A DNA stretch of 38,518 nucleotides from DYHD01 sp964411065. GTDB taxonomy: Bacteria; Nitrospirota; Thermodesulfovibrionia; Thermodesulfovibrionales; Dissulfurispiraceae. The translations under genes were made by a program, and so were the position numbers. The stretch lies in assembly GCA_964411065.1 (NCBI GenBank), contig CAYPJO010000011.1, forward strand, positions 1 through 38,518. Direction: 5' to 3'. This document shows, one piece after another, positions 33,582 to 38,518 of the stretch (its first letter is position 1; the number at the start of each line of letters is the position of its first letter). The notes under the pieces are model-generated. The model was not told where the DNA came from and did not search any database. It worked only from the letters and a program-made list of their open reading frames with translations.

Positions 33582-33863
33582 TTATAGATTATTCAGACTT
33601 TTATGAAATGATTTACCAATCTTAAAATGGACGGTTTTACGAGATGATATTTCGACTTTCTCACCAGTTTTTGGGTTTCTGGCTAATTTTGCCTTTCTTT
33701 CCTTTGACCTAAAGATGCCGAATCCCCTGATTTCTATTTTTTCCCCTTTGCAGATAGACTCTTTCATGCTATCAAAAATGGTATTAAGAAATATTTCAAC
33801 TTGCTTCTTTGTAAATTCTGGCAATTTTTGAGCAATCTTTTCTGCTAGCATTGATTTTGTCAT
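33582..33863 (-). CDS. HU/IHF-family DNA-bending protein (IHF-beta-like)
   Basis: A 93-residue DNA-binding protein. It shows EIRGFGIFRSKERKAKLARNPKTGEKVEISSRKTVHFKIGKSF, with the DNA-intercalating RNPKTG loop. The order next to sppA and rpsA suggests the IHF-beta member, but HU and IHF cannot be firmly separated. It overlaps sppA by 4 bases (ATGA). Confidence 0.93.
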   Translation of the reverse strand: MTKSMLAEKIAQKLPEFTKKQVEIFLNTIFDSMKESICKGEKIEIRGFGIFRSKERKAKLARNPKTGEKVEISSRKTVHFKIGKSFHKSLNNL

Positions 33864-34726
33864 CTTTGAAAACCTCCCTGCGGTATATACTCATATTTTA
33901 ATTCGAATCGTGGAATAAACTTCATTAAAGTCTCATAGATATTCCCCTCTAATAATTCGAATAAAGGAGACTTCTTCTTTTTAACCACAATCTCTGGTTC
34001 ACCTTCTATCCCTGCGAGTGTTGCAGCTATTTTAATAGCGTGTTGTAAGTCGCCTAAATCATCAACTAGTCCAATCTTAAGGGCTTGTCTACCCGAAAAG
34101 ACACGGGCATCAGCAATCTTGCGAACCTTTTCTGGTGGGAGATTTCTACTTTCAGATACATCTTTTATGAACTGTTCATGGACATCGTCAAGAACCGATT
34201 GCAAAATTTCCCTTTCTTCTTTACCTATACCTCTAAAAACAGATGCTAGATCTTTGTGTTTACCACTTTTAATAACCTCTGTCTTTACCCCTATTTTATC
34301 CATTAATTCCTTAAAATTAGGAATTTCCATTATAACTCCAATAGAACCAGTTATAGTGCCAGGATTTGCTACTATTTTGGTTGCTGGAGCAGCTATATAA
34401 TAACCTCCAGAAGCAGCAATAGAGCCCATTGAGACAACAACTTTTTTGACTGAAGCTGCCCTTTTCACTTCTGCATAGATCTCTTGAGAAGGAGCTACCC
34501 CTCCACCTGCACTATTAATTCTAAGTACAATTGCCTTTATCGAAGCATCTTTAACATACCCTCTTATTTCATCAACAATAGACTTAGACTCGATTATAGG
34601 CCCCTCTATTTTTACTAATGCGATTCTACCAACTAGTGAAGATTCTTTGAGAACGACTGCAATGAAAGCGCTAAAAACAATTAAGACTAGAAAAAAACCT
34701 GCAATTATTAGAAAAAACTTTTTCAT
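33860..34726 (-). CDS. sppA: Signal peptide peptidase SppA, short form
   Basis: A 288-residue, membrane-anchored (about 4-26) serine protease that degrades cleaved signal peptides. The nucleophile is probably Ser106 (SIAASGGYYIAAP) and the general base Lys158 (IKSGKHKDLAS), 52 residues apart as in Bacillus SppA. The conserved oxyanion block is VLRINSAGGGV. This is the single-domain form, about half the E. coli length. It is 3 bases after rpsA. Confidence 0.95.
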   Translation of the reverse strand: MKKFFLIIAGFFLVLIVFSAFIAVVLKESSLVGRIALVKIEGPIIESKSIVDEIRGYVKDASIKAIVLRINSAGGGVAPSQEIYAEVKRAASVKKVVVSMGSIAASGGYYIAAPATKIVANPGTITGSIGVIMEIPNFKELMDKIGVKTEVIKSGKHKDLASVFRGIGKEEREILQSVLDDVHEQFIKDVSESRNLPPEKVRKIADARVFSGRQALKIGLVDDLGDLQHAIKIAATLAGIEGEPEIVVKKKKSPLFELLEGNIYETLMKFIPRFELKYEYIPQGGFQR

Positions 34727-34729
34727 AGA

Positions 34730-36334
34730 TTATGCCTTTTTAATATTTTTCATGCTTAATCCGATCTTTCTCTCCTCTAAATTAACCTTAATTACTCTTA
34801 CTTGAATCTCTTCACCTTCTTTTATCTCACGGGAATTGTCAATCTCTGAGGTATAAACGAGACCCTCAACCTGCCCTTCTAATTCAACGAATATTCCGTA
34901 TTCAGTCTTTTTAAGAACCTTTCCATTGAATTCAGCTCCAAGTTTAAATCTCTCTGGTATCTCTGTTTCCCAGGGATCAGGCAATAATTGCTTAATACCT
35001 AAAGCAATTCTCTCTCTCTCTGGATCTATCCCTAATACTCTTACCTCCACTTTCTGATTCTTTCGTAATACTTCAGAAGGGTGTTTTATATGTTTTGTCC
35101 ATGATAAATCCGATATATGGACAAGGCCATCAACTCCCTCTGGCAATCTCACAAAAGCACCAAAGTCAGTTAAAGTTTTGACCCTTCCAACAACTTTATC
35201 TCCAGGCTTATATTTATTTGCCACAACCTCCCAGGGTTTGGGTTTAAGTTTTTTTATACTTAATGAAAGCCTTCTTTCTTCTTTTTTAACACTTAAGACT
35301 AAAACTTCCACCTCGCTCCCGAGAGTGACATATTTCGAAGGATGTCTTGGTTGAGGAGCCCAATCAAGTTCAGTTAAATGAACGAGTCCCTCTAAACCCT
35401 CTTCAAGTTCTACAAATACTCCGTAACTCATAATGCTTGCTACTCTACCTTTTACGATGGCACCAGGTGCATACTTGCTTTCGACTGTTAACCATGGGTC
35501 GGGTCTCTTTTGTTTATAACCTAAGGTTATTTTTTCGGTCTCTTTATCAAATTTTAATACTACGAATTCATCCTCCTGTCCTAACTTAAAAAATTCGGAT
35601 GGGTGGTTAACCTTCCGCCAGGATATATCCGAAATATGGAGCAATCCATCAACACCCCCAAGATCTATAAATACTCCATAATCAGTGATGTTCTTAACAG
35701 TGCCTTTAATTAATTCTCCCTCCTTGAGTTTTTTGAAAATTTCTTCTCTCTTTCTTAAATGTTCTTCTTCTACTACCTGCCGTCTTGAAACTATTAAAGG
35801 GGCTTCTAATGTCTTTGAGCCAAGATTATAGCCTTTGGGTTGAGATATTTTAAGTATTTTAAGTGGTACAACTTGCCCTATGAAAGAATCAATATTTTTT
35901 ACAATTTTTATGTCTACCTGCGAAGAGGGTAGAAAAGCTTTTATACCTAAAACATCTACAAATAAACCACCTTTAGTTCTTTCAACAACTGTACCCTCTA
36001 CGGATAAACCTTTGCTATAAATCTCATTTAATCTCTCCCAGGCTCTTATTCTACATGCTCTTATCTTAGATAGAATTATTCCTTCCTGGTCATCCATTTT
36101 CTCGATAAAGACCTCAAAACAATCACCCTCTTTTAGGTTAACAAACTCATTCTCTGAGAATTCTATTATAGGTATGAACCCTTCCGATTTATAACCTATA
36201 TCGACAACAACTCCGTCATTCTTTATTGCAATAACTTTACCCCATTTTATATCTCCTCTTTCTATTCTGTGAAGGGATTCTGCATATAAACTTTCAATAT
36301 CATTATTCTCTTCCACTTTTGCGTGGCTATCCAT
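34730..36334 (-). CDS. rpsA: Ribosomal protein S1
   Basis: About 534 residues with six S1 RNA-binding repeats. Repeats 1 and 2 are the divergent ribosome-docking type and 3-6 are canonical, with blocks such as GVDGLLHISDISW, GLEGLVHLTELDW and GVDGLVHISDLSW. The start at 36334 (MDSHAKVEEN) lies 11 bases after GGAGG, while an ATG at 36343 is only 2 bases from it and less likely. Either way it overlaps the end of ispH. S1 helps the ribosome bind structured or weak-ribosome-site messages, which may matter for the leaderless messages inferred here. Confidence 0.96.
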   Translation of the reverse strand: MDSHAKVEENNDIESLYAESLHRIERGDIKWGKVIAIKNDGVVVDIGYKSEGFIPIIEFSENEFVNLKEGDCFEVFIEKMDDQEGIILSKIRACRIRAWERLNEIYSKGLSVEGTVVERTKGGLFVDVLGIKAFLPSSQVDIKIVKNIDSFIGQVVPLKILKISQPKGYNLGSKTLEAPLIVSRRQVVEEEHLRKREEIFKKLKEGELIKGTVKNITDYGVFIDLGGVDGLLHISDISWRKVNHPSEFFKLGQEDEFVVLKFDKETEKITLGYKQKRPDPWLTVESKYAPGAIVKGRVASIMSYGVFVELEEGLEGLVHLTELDWAPQPRHPSKYVTLGSEVEVLVLSVKKEERRLSLSIKKLKPKPWEVVANKYKPGDKVVGRVKTLTDFGAFVRLPEGVDGLVHISDLSWTKHIKHPSEVLRKNQKVEVRVLGIDPERERIALGIKQLLPDPWETEIPERFKLGAEFNGKVLKKTEYGIFVELEGQVEGLVYTSEIDNSREIKEGEEIQVRVIKVNLEERKIGLSMKNIKKA

Positions 36335-37187
36335 TGTTCCCATTTCCTCCTATATATCTAATTCTTTCAATGACATCATTTATAATCCATTCTGGTGTAG
36401 AGGCTCCTGCACTAAGGCCTATCTTTTTGATATTTTTTAACCACTCTTGTTGCAATTCAGAGGCAGTCTCGATATGATATGTTTTTACTGATAAGTTTGA
36501 ACATAATTTAGCCAGTTGAGTTGTATTGGCACTATTTTTACCACCTATAATTAACATTAGATCGACCTTTTCTGCAATCTCTTTTGTCTCCTTTTGCCTC
36601 AAAACTGTTGAATTACATATTGTATTGTAAACTTTTAACTCTTTAACATAACCTATTACAGTGCTTGTAAATTCTCTTAAAAATGAAGTGGGCTGTGTAG
36701 TCTGAACTACAACTCCTAACTTTTTTCTATTTATTAGTTTTTTGATATCATATTCAGAATCTAAAACAATAGCTCTTTCTCCACCATAACTTACTAAACT
36801 CTTTACCTCTGGATGTTCCTCATCTCCAAGAATCACAACTTGATAACCTTCCTCACTAAGAAGTTGGGCATATTTTTGTGCTCTACGAACGAAAGGGCAT
36901 GTTGCATCGATAATTCTTAAACCTTTTTGTAACAGCTTTTTCTTTAAATCAAGGGGGATTCCGTGACTTCTTATTATAAGAGGTTCTTTTTCTATTTTAT
37001 CAATATCTTCGGTAGGGATTACACCTGCCTCAATAAGCTTTTGGATTACTTGAGGATTGTGAATTAAAGGGCCGAAAGTAAAGACTTTTTTACTCTCTTC
37101 TGCTATTTTAAAGGCGATATTAATAGCCCTTTTAACTCCAAAGCAAAAACCGGCTCTTTTAGCTTTAATTATTTCTATTTTAGACAT
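36327..37187 (-). CDS. ispH: 4-hydroxy-3-methylbut-2-enyl diphosphate reductase
   Basis: A 286-residue [4Fe-4S] enzyme for the last step of the MEP isoprenoid pathway. The three cluster cysteines are Cys15 (AGFCFGV), Cys97 (DATCPFV) and Cys191 (NTICNST). Substrate-binding blocks are FGPLIHNPQV, VIRSHG-like IIRSHGIP, VVQTTQPT and AGASTPEWII. It heads the operon ispH-rpsA-sppA-IHF. It begins just after a 561-base gap. Confidence 0.97.
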   Translation of the reverse strand: MSKIEIIKAKRAGFCFGVKRAINIAFKIAEESKKVFTFGPLIHNPQVIQKLIEAGVIPTEDIDKIEKEPLIIRSHGIPLDLKKKLLQKGLRIIDATCPFVRRAQKYAQLLSEEGYQVVILGDEEHPEVKSLVSYGGERAIVLDSEYDIKKLINRKKLGVVVQTTQPTSFLREFTSTVIGYVKELKVYNTICNSTVLRQKETKEIAEKVDLMLIIGGKNSANTTQLAKLCSNLSVKTYHIETASELQQEWLKNIKKIGLSAGASTPEWIINDVIERIRYIGGNGNNG

Positions 37188-37748
37188 TTAGCCAAAAACA
37201 ACATAAAAGATGTCAATTATTTAAGAAAAAGCTAACTTCATTACATACTTCATAAAGAAAATCGATCTTCAAAACTATTCGGTGAAACTGAGATTAGCCT
37301 CTTAATAAAGGTTTAGTATATTGAGATTTTCCTCAAGCCCTTGTTTTTTCCATCAATAATTCGGTCGCTTTCAAACTACTCTTTCAGAGACTCACTGAAA
37401 TATAAAAGCTTTCTTTAATTATAAAGATTACATTAAGATATTGCAATTCTAAGTCTACAAAAATGCATATATCAAATTTCTCCTACTAAATAAGTTATAG
37501 GCTCTCACTTTAGCCAGATTTTTTTGATCTTACAAAAGAATTTATCTTGCTCAAAAGTAGAATTCCCTATAGTTGACACTAATCGGCTAGAGGATGGTAA
37601 AGCCCTTAGCCTTGATTGAAAGCCTTTTATTTATAAATAAAATTTAGTATTTCTAAAATGAAGTATCGATGAATGGTTAATTATTGGTTCTATAAAAGAG
37701 AGTCCTTCAGAGCGATCTTAATTGCTCAGCGATCTTTTTTCATAGTTA
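37188..37748. other. 561-base non-coding gap between ispH and cas6
   Basis: I see no gene with a credible start and ribosome site and no CRISPR repeats. A hairpin of 8 out of 9 pairs (GGCTAGAGG at 37585-37593 with CCCTTAGCC at 37603-37611) has no T-run after it in the direction of cas6, so I do not call it a terminator. The rest is AT-rich and featureless to the eye. Confidence 0.6.
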
Positions 37749-38518
37749 TCACTCTATTGTTACATACTCTAACCGATACTTTCCCAATCCAAAGCTTGTA
37801 TTTTTTCCAAGATGAAGTATCTCTCCGGCGCTCAAAAGGGGAAGAAAGGGCTCAATCATCCCAAAGTATGTTATACTGCCGATTAGACCTCCAAGTTTCA
37901 TTCGTGTATTCTGTCTTGATGAGTATCTTTCCCAATCAAACCACTTAAGATTTGAAGACTTAATCACAACACTTTCTGCATGATTTATTATTTCCCTGTG
38001 ATTCCATTGAGGAATGTTTCCTTCGCAATGAAAATAGTAAAGTAACAGGAGTCTTCTCAATATACTTCTAATGATAATATGGAATTCAGGATTTACAACG
38101 AGATCTCTTTGATACTTTATCCTTAAAGGTGTAGTAAAATTGAGTGTAATAGCTGTATCTTTACCCACAGTATTGAATTCCTCTGAAATCATTATTTTAT
38201 CCTGTGGTAGCTGTTTGACTGTTTTATTTTCATCAGAATAAACACATGCCTCATCAATCCAGTTTTTCTCATTTTTCCTAAGCTTAAACACTTCTAAAAC
38301 TTTGTATCTACCTCTCCCTCTTCCAATGCCTATTTTCCCAAGCTCACAAAACGTATAAATGAAGTATGGAAGATAATCTATGGCTTTTCCAATAAGTATC
38401 AGTTGAAATTCAGACTTGCTCTCAGGCTCATGAATTTTTGAACCAGGTTTTTGTGAATTTATTTCTGGTGGTTCTATCACAAAAGGATGAGGTATCTTTT
38501 CATATTTATTCATGTTCA
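37749..38518 (-). CDS. cas6: Cas6-type CRISPR RNA endoribonuclease, N-terminus beyond window
   Basis: At least 254 residues; the frame is still open at the edge and the first visible Met (38513) lies in the middle of the expected fold, so the true start is outside. RAMP features are GKIGIGRGRGRYKV and the C-terminal glycine-rich loop HLGKNTSFGLGKYRLE, with LNFTTPLRIK and GGLIGSITYFG between, as in the Cas6 C-terminal domain family. Cas6 cuts pre-crRNA in repeats. Other cas genes should lie beyond the edge. No array lies in the 561 bases after it. Confidence 0.88.
   Translation of the reverse strand, partial: NMNKYEKIPHPFVIEPPEINSQKPGSKIHEPESKSEFQLILIGKAIDYLPYFIYTFCELGKIGIGRGRGRYKVLEVFKLRKNEKNWIDEACVYSDENKTVKQLPQDKIMISEEFNTVGKDTAITLNFTTPLRIKYQRDLVVNPEFHIIIRSILRRLLLLYYFHCEGNIPQWNHREIINHAESVVIKSSNLKWFDWERYSSRQNTRMKLGGLIGSITYFGMIEPFLPLLSAGEILHLGKNTSFGLGKYRLEYVTIE

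Noticed and set aside
37585..37611. Imperfect hairpin downstream of cas6 as a terminator.
   Set aside because: One internal mismatch and no T-run after the stem in the transcribed direction.
37188..37748. A CRISPR array next to cas6.
   Set aside because: No direct repeats of 20-40 bases with regular spacing are present.
37673..37948. A 91-codon plus-strand open frame starting with MVNYWFYKRES.
   Set aside because: Most of it lies opposite the well-supported cas6 gene; it has no clear ribosome site and no recognisable motif.
1..38518. tRNA or rRNA genes.
   Set aside because: Reading both strands of the intergenic spaces I found no T-loop (GGTTCGAnTCC) with a matching acceptor stem and no rRNA landmark sequences; a covariance-model scan would be decisive.

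Overview
The window is an AT-rich bacterial chromosome segment with compact, overlapping operons. The gene set points to a strictly or mainly anaerobic Gram-negative bacterium: outer-membrane efflux parts, anaerobic-type corrin methyltransferases (CbiE/T, CbiL, CbiF), a tungsten/molybdenum aldehyde:ferredoxin oxidoreductase with a polyferredoxin partner, a selenoprotein SelD, and a b6f-type quinol-oxidising complex. The order ispH - rpsA - sppA - IHF/HU is one I associate with Nitrospirota and former delta-proteobacteria (for example Thermodesulfovibrio-like or Geobacter-like lineages). That placement is inference; the sequence holds no rRNA gene to settle it.

Layout. Positions 354-3636 hold a TolC-like, MacA-like and MacB-type ATPase set without its permease, followed at 3638-7162 by corrin-ring genes (cbiET, cbiL, an HD hydrolase, cbiF). 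Positions 7281-10841 hold a tight trio: a MoxR-like AAA+ ATPase carrying a ferredoxin-type cysteine motif, a von Willebrand A protein with a zincin-like N-terminus, and a GXGXG beta-helix protein. Then come aroB-phoB-phoR and marC (11088-14845), a 517-base gap, the aldehyde oxidoreductase pair and endonuclease IV (15363-18425). On the minus strand follow cinA-type, pyrC, ychF, a small unknown, tatC and tatA/B (18434-23125). A LysR regulator (+) and selD (-) converge at 24.4 kb, and a cold-shock gene with a structured leader sits at 25.5-25.9 kb. The rest is minus strand: addB-addA, petD-petB-Rieske, IHF/HU-sppA-rpsA-ispH, and the 3' part of a cas6 gene cut by the window edge.

How they work together. 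MoxR/VWA pairs elsewhere act as ATP-driven activators of metalloenzymes or of other protein complexes. The trio lies between corrinoid genes and a tungsten-type enzyme, so a cofactor-insertion or activation role is a reasonable but unproven idea, and it is the best candidate here for an undescribed system. SelD plus the LysR protein form a selenium module. The Tat genes can serve the twin-arginine-like Rieske protein. AddAB, endonuclease IV and CinA-type are housekeeping genes.

Regulatory and repeat features: a ~95-bp dispersed repeat present twice (upstream of tolC and of tatA/B, each time just upstream of an extended -10 promoter), three promoters that abut their start codons (probable leaderless mRNAs), a perfect 16-bp tandem duplication before pyrC, an intrinsic terminator inside the cold-shock leader, and an in-frame UGA with a candidate SECIS in selD. 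I saw no tRNA, rRNA, CRISPR array, complete insertion sequence or recognisable riboswitch.
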